From Chamaecrista fasciculata (Eukaryota > Streptophyta > Magnoliopsida > Fabales > Fabaceae), in the NCBI GenBank assembly GCA_003254925.1, contig QANZ01028097.1:118348-182347 (forward strand): DNA of 64,000 nt, given 5' to 3'. Both the position numbers and the translations under genes were made by a program. Below, piece by piece: positions 44,951 to 56,624 of this stretch. Within the stretch, counting starts at the first letter, position 1; each line of letters starts with the position of its first letter. Below the pieces are notes generated by a model. It ran no database searches and was not told the origin of the DNA. It saw nothing but the letters and a program-made list of their open reading frames with translations.

Positions 44951-46868
44951 TCATGCTTTGCCATTGCCATTGGAGAGTGATGCCTTTGGAGGGTTAAGCT
45001 CATCCCAAGACTCAATCCAAGTGACCATGGCATCAGCAAGCTTGTCAAAGTAAGGATCTACCTTGGAAAGCTTCTCCTTCACTAGCTTTGAGAGTTCAAC
45101 ATAGCATTTCTGAACTGTGGTGCAGTCTTTTGGGAGCACAATGTTCTGGAAGAATGGAATGATCTCTTCCTGCCAGAATATGCCTTTGTACTCTTTCCTC
45201 AGGTTTACAAAAGGGTTGCTTGCCTTGCTGTGGTATATGTATGGCAGCCCAGTCTTCACTCCCAACCCCAGATGATCACAGATCACCTGAAACATCACCA
45301 TCATCACCAAGATAAAGTGTCTTGATAACACACCCCATGAGATACAAATTTCATTTCAGCCACAGAGACTCAAACTTTATGAATCCGAAGACATACAATG
45401 GATGCAATGTTAATTAAGGGGGAAGTGCTGAATTGAAAGAAACACAAGTAAACCAAAACAAAAAAAAACTAACCTTGACACACCATCCAGCCCACATGTC
45501 GTCGTAGCGACCAATGGGCTGACCATCACCCATAAGACCAAAGTACATGGCTGGTCCAATGAGATCACGATCAAAGGCCAAGTTCATCCCACACATAGGG
45601 AACAAGGTGCCCTTAGGAATGGTGAGAACTGCATCCACATACCTTGTGTTCCTCTCGAGTGGCTTCACGAGCTGCGTGGGTGCGTCGTAGTCAGGAATGT
45701 TGAGCCAGAGTCCATGAGACACAGCCGTGGGCACACCCTCACGCAGACTGAAAGGGTAGCCACGAACGAAGTCGGCTCCTTCCCTGTATGGATCATAGAG
45801 GGTGTTGAAGAACAGAGGAGTTGAAGGATTGAGCAGGTTCTTGATGTGTTGCTCTAAGGCATTGATCTTCTTCCCTGAAGGATCGCTAGCAACCTGAACC
45901 AATCATAACAATCAATAGTAAATACATAAATGAAAGTTTTTGTTTACATTCTTTCATCAAACTGATAAATTTTAGTCTTATTGAAATAAGTTTGTTCTTA
46001 AGAAATAAGCTTTATTAGGCACTAAATGGTATTATCTCCAAAGTTTTCAAAAACTAAAAGGACCAGGATGTTGAGAGCTCAAGTGTTGGGGTATCAAGCT
46101 CTCAGTTGTCGGATCTATCTTTTACAGTTTTAAAATTTGTGTAGCATAAATCTCAAAACCAACTAGAGTTTGGATGCCTCAACAAATCTCAATGTGTAAG
46201 GATCACATTGTTTGTTTGCTCATATAACCAAAAAAGAAGAAAATATATTTTTTTGTCTTTAAATCTCTCTCAAAACATAGATTTTCTTGAAATAGGAGTA
46301 AATCTATTTTTTAAGTCCCTGAATCATCTCAAAATTATCATTTAGTCCCTAGATATTGAAACTATACTTTTTAGTTCTTGATTATTTCTTTTCACAAATC
46401 CCAATTCTTTTCTTATTAAAACATTAACCGTGGATACTAAATCAATTGATGTTTGTAAAACAAATCAGATACCAAGGGACTAAATGGTGATTTCCAAATA
46501 AATTTAAGGAGTAATTAAAAAGTGAATTTTCTTACAAAGCAATCGTCGTCAATGGTGAAGATGTACTTCTTCTTGGAGACCATGTAACCAAAGCATCGGC
46601 AAGCAGAGTCCTTGAAGGAAATGCAAGAAGCCTTAGGTCCCAATATGCGGTTAATATCATTGCGATTATACAGCTCATAATCGAACCCAGGTGGCACCAT
46701 GATCGTCTTCGTGGGATCTCCATCTTGCACAATGATCAAATGATAAGGCTGCAAAAATGGCCTCCACATCTCGAGGAAGTCGAGGTTACGAATCGTCGGA
46801 ATCACGATGTCAAGCTCGTCTTTCAGAAGCGGCGTCGGCGCTATCGAAGCATCGGTAGTGGCAGCCAT
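44951..46868 (-). CDS. RGP: reversibly glycosylated polypeptide / UDP-arabinopyranose mutase
   Basis: Cytosolic, Golgi-associated enzyme that interconverts UDP-arabinopyranose and UDP-arabinofuranose, supplying wall polysaccharide and glycoprotein synthesis. Three exons, 46536-46868, 45474-45893 and 44951-45286, all phase 0 with GT-AG borders, give 362 aa, close to the 357-aa Arabidopsis RGP1. Visible: [15 protein letters not shown], the DXD-type metal/nucleotide motif TIDDDCF at 107-109, the block [16 protein letters not shown] whose arginine at 162 aligns with the reactive arginine described in RGP/UAM proteins, [35 protein letters not shown], and the C-terminal [18 protein letters not shown]. 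No signal peptide, as expected. A TATA-like TATATAT lies about 115 bp before the ATG. It looks intact and is class 1 (UAM) rather than the inactive RGP class. Confidence 0.96.
46300..46508. repeat. foldback MITE in RGP intron 1
   Basis: Left TTTAGTCCCTAGATATTGAA and right CCAAGGGACTAAATGGTGAT are inverted, with further TAAGTCCCTGAATCATC / AATAAATTTAAGGAG flanks. Same family as 44328-44490 and 53352-53545. Confidence 0.65.
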
Positions 46869-46983
46869 AATTGTGTGTTATTCTTAGTTTTTATTTCAGT
46901 GAGGCAATAACACAAACACCTTGTGGGCAAGGTTGATTTATGTTGTTGTTGTGAGTGTGGAATTAGGGAGAGATGGAATATGA

Positions 46984-46991
46984 ATATATAT
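46984..46991 (-). promoter_or_regulatory. TATA-like box of the RGP gene
   Basis: ATATATAT on the minus strand, about 115-120 bp upstream of the ATG in a C/T-rich leader (CCATCTCCATATATATTC). The spacing would leave a leader of about 85 nt. Unproven. Confidence 0.4.
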
Positions 46992-47264
46992 GGAGATGGG
47001 AAAGGAAGAAGATGACTGACACGTGGCGTGGTGGCCGGAGATTTCGCCGTCACTCGTGGAGGTGGACGCAGAGAACGTGTCGGAAAGTTGAAGGTTAAAC
47101 GGACTTGTTCAAACTTGTTGTATTCATGTGGTTTTTAAAAAATCGAGGTCTCTATATTTACTTTACTTTGTTGCTATTATCCACGCTATTATCGCCTGCA
47201 TTTTTACAAGGAAGTTACAATTTATTCTTTGAATTTACATTAAATCATCTAATCATTCATTAAA

Positions 47265-47640
47265 TAATCAAAAGGCAAAATATTTATTCTTCAATTTTTT
47301 TTTCTGTTAATTTTGTCCCCAATATTTCATATTTAAATATTTATTCTTCAATCTTTTTTTTTTGTTAATTTTGACTCCAATATTTCATATTTTGATCAAT
47401 TTTATCCTTTGATAAGCTATAGTCAAATATTTACGACAGAATCTATGTGGCTAATAATATATAATCTAAAATTGATAGAAAAATAAACTCAAATTAACTC
47501 AGATTGAAAAACAAGATGCAGTCGTCGTTAATTTATTGAGAGAAGTTCATCAAAGATAAAATTAACAAAAATGTAAAACATTTGGGACGAAATTGACTGA
47601 AAAAAAAGATTGAGGACGAAATTAGTGTTTTTGTCTAATC
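47265..47640. repeat. foldback MITE (ATTTCATATTTTGATCAATT family) with partial duplication
   Basis: The left arm has two successive copies of AATATTTATTCTTCAAT...CCAATATTTCATATTT. The right arm has the inverse GGGACGAAATTGACTGAAAA and GAGGACGAAATTAGTG. Related to 24600-25110 and 38815-39150. Confidence 0.6.
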
Positions 47641-48049
47641 AAAATATACTACTGAGCCCCTGAATTATTGCAGTAGTTGTCAACGATTTGATCATTCGAG
47701 ACTAAAAAATTAAAATAATACAAATTTAGGGACCAAATCGTCCCTAAAGATCAAATAGTTGACAATTGAAATATTCTAGAATCAAATTGTATATTTTGAT
47801 TATTCAAAAATTGATGATTGGTTGACTCGATACAAATTTAACCAAATAATAACTTTTATCCTTATAAAAGTGTTTATTTTGTACTTGAAAATTGAAAACT
47901 CTATCTTAATTTCATCTCTTACTTTTATTTACTCTTAGCAATTAGCATACTTTTGACCTTCTAAAATTATGAACTTCTATCAACTTAATGTATATAATTA
48001 TAATTAATTTTATATTTAAAAATATTAATTAAAATTTAATAATTAATAA

Positions 48050-48360
48050 CTCAAATGCTCAAATTAATCCTGAATATATACCTTTATATATGTTCATTTT
48101 GGTCATAAATGTGGTCATTTAGTTTTTTTTTTGTGTCAAATTGTTTAATATGACCATATCTCATTCGTTTCAAATTTAAATGTGCTAAATCGAGAGTTAT
48201 ATATTATTTTTTATAAGTACTTTTTTTATTAAGTTGTCAACAAACGAGGTTATATTAAATCTTAAAAGTGAATTACTCGTTTATCTAACAAATAAAATTA
48301 ATTATATTTCTCTCATTTCAAATTCGAATATAATAAACTCAGAATTATGATTATTCTTAA
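48050..48360. repeat. MITE-like repeat, left part, interrupted at 48363
   Basis: Contains TTCATTTTGGTCATAAATG, GACCATATCTCATTCGTTTC and AGAGTTATATATTATTTTTT blocks shared with 43036-43560, 59470-60015 and 61425-61915. The foldback element at 48363-48718 appears inserted into it. Confidence 0.55.
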
Positions 48361-48362
48361 AA

Positions 48363-48718
48363 GGGTAAATTCCACTTTGGTACCCTGTTCTTTCAAAAGT
48401 GACACTTTGGTACCCTGTTTTTTTAAGAATGTCATTTTGGTACCCTGTTCTTACAAAAGTGACATTTTGGTACCCTGTTCTTTAAACCAAGTGACACTTT
48501 GGTACCATAAAAAAGATAGAATATGGTAAAAAATAGTGAAAGAACAGGGTACCAAAATGTCACTTAGTCCAAAGAACAAGGTACCAAAGTGTCAGTTTTA
48601 AAATAACAGGGTACAAAAATGACATTTTTTAAAGAACAGGGTACCAAAGTGTCACTTTTAAAAGAACAGGGTACCAAAGTGAAATTGGTCCATAGAACAG
48701 GGTACCAAACTGGAATTT
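48363..48718. mobile_element. foldback element whose arms are tandem 30-bp repeats
   Basis: The left arm begins GGGTAAATTCCACTTTGGTA and contains about four units of the form GGTACCCTGTTCTTT + A-rich + GTGACACTTT. The right arm has about six inverted units of the form AAAGAACAGGGTACCAAAGT. Each unit carries a GGTACC palindrome. The terminal sequence relates it to the Mutator-like MITE at 42019-42415. The target duplication was not clear. Confidence 0.8.
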
Positions 48719-48799
48719 AAAATCAAATTGAGACAGTAAATAAAATCAAATCAAAATTATGAATCACTCTTGATAACTACTTTTAGTCTAGATATTTCA

Positions 48800-50900
48800 T
48801 TTCATTGGTGTCTTAGCCAATTTTTACTTTAATTTTTTTAATATATATATATATAGGCTTTATTTTGGGGATATCCCTCTTTGGTGGAAAGAAAAAAGTA
48901 GGTGGCTTTCCATTGAATTTGAAGTCTTGTCAAGCAGAGAGAGTTGCGGAAGAACTTGCATTTTTCTGGTGTTTCGACCTTTTGCATCAGAATCCATTGA
49001 AAATGACCCAAATCACACATCTCAATATTAACTCCAAATTAAAGATCATCATTTTTTTAATTAAAATTTATGTTACACTTAAAGCGTGGGATTCATAAAT
49101 CGTGCATGCATGGTTCGCTCCACTTGACTTTCTTTTCAATATAAATCCTCTTTTTTGGCAGAACAATGAGTTTGAATTACGTTATAAAGTTGAGATCTCT
49201 AAGATTTAAATTAGGATTTAAATGAAGCCTTGGAATTCAATCCTAGTCAACTTTTTCAAGCTATGCACCAGCTAGCCTATCAGCTTCGCTCTATTGGTAG
49301 AGAAATTAATAACCACTTTGTTCTATTTGGGTATCTGTTTTACTGTTTCAGTGAGTTAGGTCATGGACACTATACATTGAGGAGAAAAGAAAATATATAA
49401 TATTTAGACTTTTTGATTTGGAAAATCAAATCAGTTAAAGAAAATGTAAAGAGCTGCAAGTAATTTTTAGAGGTAAAAAAAGTGACATATATAGATAGTT
49501 AGCCTATGGCTATGGGCACACATTGATGATCATTTAGGTTCTGCTCTTACATATTATGTAGCTACAAGTAAATTAGTATATCAGTGAAAAATTAATAAAG
49601 ATGACGGATGCTTGATTCTTTTTCTGAAAAACTGTTTTTAAGATAAATTTTACCAGATAATTTTTTCATTTATCTTATAAAATATTAGAGTTAAATTTAA
49701 TAATTATTTCTAAACAAACAATAGTAAAAATAGAAAATCAAACAAACCCATCAATTTTGCCAATCTTTTTAGAAAAATATATTATATATGAAAAAAAATT
49801 CAGAAAACAAATTTTTTTTGAAGATTAGGCAGGTTATCGCTAAACTTTTTTTTTTAAAAAAAATATAAATAAATCACAAAGTATTTGATGAACTGATAAG
49901 CAAACTGCATTTCAAATTGATGGGCTAATTAAAGTTTAAACCATGGAGTCGATATTCTTTAAAAGACTTTAATTATTTTGCTCTTTATTTAAATGAGATC
50001 AGTCTTCACCTAAATTATTACACAGATGGATAGGGATAAGTCATTCTTTAACCAAAATATAAAATTAAAAAAAAAAAACCCGTTACTTTCTATACCCTAG
50101 TCTAATAGTCTCACCACTATTATGGTCCATCACCTACAAATGCCTTAGAAGTTTCCTACTTTCACTTTGTCATTTTCAAACTGAAATATGTTGGGTCAAG
50201 CATCTAGCACCATAGGGCATAGGCCCATAGCATTTAGCAAAAGAGAGGTAATTGCAAAGGGATAGAACATTTCATCTTCCTTTCTTTTTTTCTTAATCCA
50301 TACACTATTCCCTAATAAATAATCATAGATTATTATCTAGAGGTATAGAGTCGATTGTCAAGTAAATTTTATCATTACTAACAAATTCTTTTCTATATTC
50401 ATGACCCCATTCGAACTCAATACATCACATTTCATCATTTGCATGAGATCAAATATGCTTAGATTGGAAAAGTTGTAAAACTTTTATTTGATTTGGTACA
50501 TATTGTAAATTTTTTATTGAAAAAAAAAATGATTCTCTAGCTCTTCTTCCTATATTGGTCATTTTATGGGTTAGGCACGTCTCTCCTTATGACGTATATT
50601 GGAATTTAAGGCCCAACAAAATGAAACAATACACAAGTTCACCTAATATGGGCCAAGCCTATTTTATATAGCCTCCATACCTATTTCTCAAGACATGCTC
50701 ACCCACCATAGGTCATCAACATGTAAATATGAAAAAAGGGAAAGAAAAAAAGAATAAAGAAAAAACAGTGTGAGAAATTCTAATTTCATCCATTTTTTCT
50801 AATTTGTTAGAACATTATAATACAATGAGACGAAATTGAAAAATGAAAAATAAAAAAAGGAACCCTACCACCCTCTATATATCTCATAATGTACATACAC
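48800..50900. other. intergenic DNA with no recognised gene
   Basis: AT-rich spacer between RGP and CYP85A. Short frames near 48865-49098 show no domain. The right end, left of 50912, should include the CYP85A 3' UTR. Confidence 0.55.
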
Positions 50901-50911
50901 AAAATGTCTAG

Positions 50912-53900
50912 TTAGTTATAAGGTGAGACTCTTATGTGCAATCCATTTGGTGCTTCAACTCTTGGAAACTTCATTAGTTTTTCTCCTCCTACTTCTTCCC
51001 ACCTGCATTATTTACACATACATATAGGTTTATTGGTGCTATATATATATATATATATATATATTGTCCTCAATTTAAAGACATATATATTTTACTATAC
51101 TCACTTGTATTGAGTTACAAAGTAGTGTAAGAAAGTACAAATTTCTGCTATCCCCAATTCTTTCCCAGGACACTGTCTGGTGCCTCCTCCAAATATCAAA
51201 AAGTAGCTTTGTGATTCTACACTCTTATCCTGCATTATTGATATCATGAAGTTATAGGGTTATTTCATTGCTGATATGAAGTTATGAACTATGAAACTTT
51301 TTGGTCATAAGCAAGAACAGAGGAAACAAACCAGCCATCTCCATGGGTTGAATGTTAATGGTTCAGGATAGGGAAATGGGTCATAATTGATCTCTCTTGT
51401 ATAAACATATATTCTCCACCCTTTGGGAATTATGTACCCTGAAAAACACAGAAAAAAAAATATACAGATTCCTTCAGTTTTACAGATTTAGCTACGTTTT
51501 ATGATGACAAAAACAGATTCTTGAGCCCATAAACACAAAACCCACCATTTATTTCCATGTCATGAGTGGTTTTTCTGAGAACTCCATTCACTATTGTAGC
51601 CAACCTTGAGGTCTCAAAAATCACCTTCAAGATGAGCAAAAGTTTTTCATCAAAAAGTCCTAGAAGAATCAATCATTAAGAAAACTTAAGTGATTTGTGT
51701 TCTTACCGCACGAGTAAACCTCATGGATTTGAGATCATTACAGTTAATTGGATCATCTGGCTTCTTCCTTCCCCTTATGTCCAAATGCTCCTTCTGTTAA
51801 AACATGTGAACTGCATACAGTCAGAACAAGAAAAATAGGAAAAAGAAACGAGTAAACTAACATTCTAGTAGTTAGATTATATGAGTGCTCTAATTTTAGT
51901 TTGTGATTTTGATTTTGAATGTTTAGTTTAGTCCTCGAAAATACATGACTCATTACAAGTTAATTCTTCCATTACCACCCTAACAGTATACAACTTAGTC
52001 CTTTGAGGAAATAAATTGCAATAAGTCATGAATTTTCAGAGATTAAATCAAACATTTCAAAAATTTATGCACTAAAATAATAGCACCCACATAATTCAAG
52101 GACTAAATTGATAGTTTAGTCAAAAAGGAATTGTAAGAATGATGTTAAACTTGAGAGATTTTCTTTGCACTCACTCTGAGTTCTTCAAGAACCTTGGGGT
52201 GGTCATGCAGGTATTTCACTGCCATCATGGTTGTAGTTGACACAGTCTCATAACCAGAATACATTATTGTTATGATGAGATCAATGATCTCTTCATCACT
52301 TAGTTTGTATCTATTCTCATCCTTTCTCATCAAGCAACCAAGCATGTCTAGGTGGGTTTCTTCTGAAACTCTTCTTTCCTCTAGAAGCTGACTCAGAATG
52401 CTGACAATGTTTTTCCTTGCCTGCCAGACACAGTGAAAAATCAAATCATCAAGAACATCTTCATCTCTATCATTATATATAGTATGAGTTTAAGAAATCT
52501 GTATATATATACCTGAACACCACGGTGATAATTTGTGCCAGGAAGGTCAATGGGGAGGGAGAGGGTTCCTAAAACAAGCTTAAAAAACTCTTCCATGAAA
52601 GGTTGAGAGATAGAGCTTGATTCAATGCCTGCAATTTGCTTCAGTGATGAAAGAAAGGCCATCTGCAGATTAAATGATGAGAAGGTTTGACTTAAAACTC
52701 TGCATTATGATGTTGTCACTGTGTAACGAGCATAAGTATCCGCCTATCCCAAAAGCTAGCTCTTGAGGTTAGAGAACCCCAGGTCTTATAAGGTGTCTTA
52801 CACTCAGTTTCCTCCCCAATATGAAACTGACACGTTATACATAGTAAAGTAATAGAAGCATAAGGATAAGAAAGGAACCTCTTTTGTTTTGTGTTGAATG
52901 TTAATGAGAGAGTGATTCCAATTGGAGAGGTGGGTTCTCATGAACTGATCAATTTTTGGTAAAAGCTGATCTCTGATCATGGTGGGGCTTATGAGGGAAA
53001 GAAGTGCCCCTCTCATGTACTTGTGAGTGGAGCCATGAACAGCAGCGATATTGCATTTGCCTAAGATATCTAACATGGATTTTGGGTATCCTGGAACAAT
53101 CCCTTTTGCTTCATTCATTAGGATGTATCTATTAATCTCTGCATCCATGGACACAATTGTAGGACACCCCAGTATGTGGGATTTGAAAAAACTGCCATAC
53201 CTGCCAGCCACCATTCATTCACACCCCAAAAAGAAACACACATAATCACTAAAAGTACAATCATGAATTACTATTGGGGTGAAAAAGTACATTAAATGAA
53301 CAGTATTTACCTTCTCATTCAAGAAAAAAAAATCCTTTTGTCCTTAATTAACTTTTAATTAGAGAAAATTTACTTTTTTTAGTCTTCAAATTTATCTTAA
53401 AACTGTGATTTAGTCCATAAATATTAGAAATATGCTTTTTGGTCCCTTGATTAAGTTTGTAAAAACATAAGGACTAAAAAATTATATTTTCAATATTGAG
53501 AGACTAAATCGTATTTTGGGGTTGAAAATTAAGTTTTCTCTTTTAATTGTGTCTAGTTCCCAGAAAAAGATGCTATTACAGGACAGTTTCATGATCTAAT
53601 GAATCAATCAGAAGCTATTATAATAACCAGAAAAGCAAAATGTTGACACAGAAAGTTCTGCAGTTAATTGAAAAAGCAGGGAAAAGCTTGTAGGACAGAT
53701 AGACTTAAAAGTAAGGAGAATACCTTACCTTGCTCTCTGATTTATCATAAAGTTTGGACCTTTGTTAAGAAACTCAGTGGTTTCCCCAAATAGAGGCCAA
53801 CCCATTGTTCCTGGAGGCAAGCCTTTCTGATTTCTATACTTCACTTCATTCCATTTCAACAGAGCAGAGCAAAAACAGAGCACCACCACCACACACAAGA

Positions 53901-53931
53901 GAAGAATCAAGATGAACATAATAATAGCCAT
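50912..53931 (-). CDS. CYP85A: CYP85A cytochrome P450, brassinosteroid C-6 oxidase
   Basis: ER-anchored monooxygenase that oxidises 6-deoxo-brassinosteroids at C-6 to give castasterone; some members (CYP85A2, CYP85A3) go on to brassinolide. Nine exons: 53729-53931, 52879-53200, 52513-52662, 52175-52420, 51707-51793, 51546-51624, 51332-51438, 51105-51229 and 50912-51002, GT-AG throughout, giving 469 aa (Arabidopsis CYP85A1 has 465). Visible: N-terminal anchor (IIMFILILLLCVVVVLCF), proline hinge LPPGTMGWPLFGE, FFKSHILGCPTIVSMD, I-helix YSGYETVSTT (about 279-288), K-helix ETSR at 340-343, FNPWRW, and the heme loop FGGGTRQCPGKEL with the ligand Cys418. The true ATG is at 53931; a longer frame starts with TTG. 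MITEs occupy introns 1 and 4. Product range (castasterone only or also brassinolide) cannot be told from the sequence. Confidence 0.96.
51895..52122. repeat. foldback MITE in CYP85A intron 4
   Basis: Motifs TTTAGTTTAGTCCTCGAAAA, ATACAACTTAGTCCTTTGAG, AATAAGTCATGAATTTTC and CAAGGACTAAATTGATAG occur in the same order as in the COBL4 intron 5 copy (36010-36270). Confidence 0.7.
53352..53545. repeat. foldback MITE in CYP85A intron 1
   Basis: GAGAAAATTTACTTTTTTTA on the left is inverted as AAAATTAAGTTTTCTC on the right. Inner blocks TGATTTAGTCCATAAATATT / AATATTGAGAGACTAAATCG pair as well. Same family as 44328-44490. Confidence 0.7.
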
Positions 53932-54033
53932 TGATTGATTCAATTGGTGGTGATCAGTGAGAGAGAGAAAGAGAAAGAGAAAGAGAGAGAGTCACAACTC
54001 AAAAAGGCACAGTTTTGAGAGATGGGTACACAA

Positions 54034-54040
54034 ATATATA
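54034..54040 (-). promoter_or_regulatory. TATA-like box of CYP85A
   Basis: TATATAT on the minus strand about 105 bp upstream of the ATG, followed by a GA-rich leader (CT-rich in sense). A plausible core promoter position, not proven. Confidence 0.45.
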
Positions 54041-54049
54041 GGCATTTGA

Positions 54050-54409
54050 GGTGGGAGCTACCATTTGTAAAGGAGAAGAAAAGCCATTGGGACAAAATTA
54101 AAAAAGAAAGAAAAGAAAAGATGAAAAGGGTAAAAAGAGGAGCAAAAGGGGGTTGGCTTTTGTGAAGAAGGATTTCAGGGGAGTGAGTTTTGAGTTTCTA
54201 CTTAGTTTCAAACAGACATTTAATTTGGAGGCTAGATTGAAATGAAAGTAGTGTTATATATAGAAAGAGAAAAGGAAAATGAAGAAGGCTTTTTGTGATA
54301 TGAAGTAGGAAATAATTGTTGCTTTCATAGAAGGAAGAGAAGAAAAGGAAAAGGATGGGAAGATAGGGGGGTCGGTTAGAAGGATGGTGATTGCTGATGA
54401 TAGTTAAAA

Positions 54410-54445
<36 letters not shown>

Positions 54446-55360
54446 AAACTATTATATTTACTGCTTTTCTTTTCTTTTTTGAGGATGAGTTTTTCTTTTA
54501 TTATTATTATTGAATTACCTTTAGGATTTAGATGTATGATAATTAATAATAATATAAAAATATTTTAATATTAAATTATTTTTTATTTTCTATCTTTTAA
54601 AAAAACTAAATATAGTTTTTATTTTTTTATTATTTTTTTAAATTTTTTTAAGATTATGAATATTGGATAGTGAAGTTCATGAACATAATTCTTTAAGTTA
54701 TCAATCATTTTTAACCACAATTATTAGGGAGTTAATAAAACCAATATAATTAAACATTAATTGAAATAAAAAGAAGCTGGAGAAATTTTTTAAATAAAGA
54801 AAAAGGCGTAAATGATTCAAGGAAGGCACATGCAGAGCACCATTAATTGGACCTAAAAGAAAAGGAAATCATAGGCAGCTCTCCAATGTTTCACATGTCT
54901 GTCAACAAGATTTGGTCGTGAAATTGCATATATAGCTAGCCCCCATTTCTTAAGAAATTAATTAATTTAATATTGTATTCTGCAACACAAAACTATATAT
55001 ATATATAAATATTAAATTTTAAAATGAGATTATACACTAGTAATCATCAGTTTTTGGGTGAGTAGCATAGGGATTTTGGGTCCCTTTCATTCTAACTGCA
55101 AGTTTGAAACTTGAGACTCTTAAGTCTGTGAGACTGTAAGACTGGTCCTTCTTCTTGTTGTTGTTTGCATTTTCAAGTTGTGTGGACTGTAATTCCTAGA
55201 AAACTAAACCATCCCACTGTCCCATTGACCTTTTCAACTGTGACTCTTCTGCAAATTCAATTCCAAACTCAGTGAATTCTCAATTAAATTAATGCATATG
55301 GATATAAATATTGAGAAATAATATCGATGGACTCTAATAATTATCTAGGTTTATTATATT
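54050..55360. other. CYP85A upstream region and AT-rich spacer
   Basis: Purine-rich on the plus strand to about 54390, then an (AT)n microsatellite at 54412-54442 and AT-rich DNA. No further gene was seen. Confidence 0.55.
54412..54442. repeat. (AT)n microsatellite
   Basis: About 15 AT units, roughly 480-510 bp upstream of the CYP85A ATG. Confidence 0.95.
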
Positions 55361-55369
55361 TTTCTTTTA

Positions 55370-55585
55370 TTCTATGACCGGGTATCCACTAGAGCGGACT
55401 CTGATGACTAATTCCTTAGATACCGTGGAACTCAGTATTGGGGACGACCCTACCAATGGATGAATTTCCATTCTCATTCCTCCATAGATCAAATCTGAGA
55501 GGAGATAATTAAGGAAACAAAGACCTCTTACCATCTGTGTCACACCACGTTGGTCGTTTATAATTAGAGTATCCACTATAATATA
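55370..55585 (-). repeat. possible degraded SINE or other short repeat
   Basis: On the minus strand AACGTGGTGTGACACAGATGG and AAGAGGTCTTTGTTTCC recall the A-box half of tRNA-derived SINEs, and GGTAGGGTCGTCCCCAATAC is compatible with a SINE body. GTATCCACTA-like ends occur at both sides (55382 and 55567). The B box is not clear. Confidence 0.35.
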
Positions 55586-55937
55586 TTAACTAATTCTTTC
55601 TTTAGTTTACTAGTTAACTTGAAAATTTAAATTAAAGTTGGCCCATATACAAAATCAGAATTCAAATTCCTATATATGCTACTCAAAGCAAAAGCCTATC
55701 TAATCTTAATTATGGATCAAAGCAAAAAGTTTAATAATATTGACTTTTTATTAGTTTTTTTTTTCATTCAGGCCAAAAAAAAATTAGTTTCCTTTTTCAT
55801 GGTCGCATGACAATATAGAGATGTATAATAAAAAAGCTTCCATTTGTATTTTCAACTTAAGAAATTAACCTGATGTACGCCAATGAGATATTTGTTTTAT
55901 AACCTCACGGGAGAAAAAAGTTATTAGAGAATTTGTG

Positions 55938-55944
<7 letters not shown>

Positions 55945-55997
<53 letters not shown>
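55945..55997. repeat. (TC)n microsatellite
   Basis: About 26 TC units followed by AATTTATATATG. Confidence 0.95.
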
Positions 55998-56001
<4 letters not shown>

Positions 56002-56624
56002 ATATATGATATATATCCAATTATATAACATCATTAGAGAGTTTAGGTCCAAAGGAGAAAGAGATAAATACTTAGCTTTCTTGCTAATCACATCAATCGA
56101 ATTAATATGATTGGATTAGTTGGAATTTTGCTTTGGTGCGAAACCTTTCAGCAGCCAACTCCAGATATGTTGTATGATTTTCAAAATGATTACCATTATA
56201 CTTTTGCATCATTGATGACGAAAATTTAAATTGCATGGTGGAAGAGTCACACCATGACATTTTTTCCCTTTTTACTCTAATAATCTTTGATCAAATATAA
56301 TAATATATATAGTTTGTTTTTCCCTAAAAATATAGTTGGTAAATATGGTTCTTGGCTAATTGATGTGTGTGTATGAAAGCGAAATGATTCTATGTGAAAG
56401 AAGGACTTTATTAATTACTTGATTTTTCGGCAAAAAGAAAAGAATTTATTACTTGAATAAAGAAGTGATAAGCAACCAATTTATAGAAGTAAAGGGAAAG
56501 GTTGATAAATAACATGTTACCATTACTCAATTTTGCCCATATAAATTTTAGACAAAATTTAGTTTTTCTTCATTCATTTTATATCGAGTCAACGAATTAG
56601 TCTCTAAATTATATATATATATAT

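Noticed and set aside
53932..53943. Longer CYP85A start (NQS...)
   Set aside because: The first codon is TTG. The ATG at 53931 precedes the membrane anchor directly.
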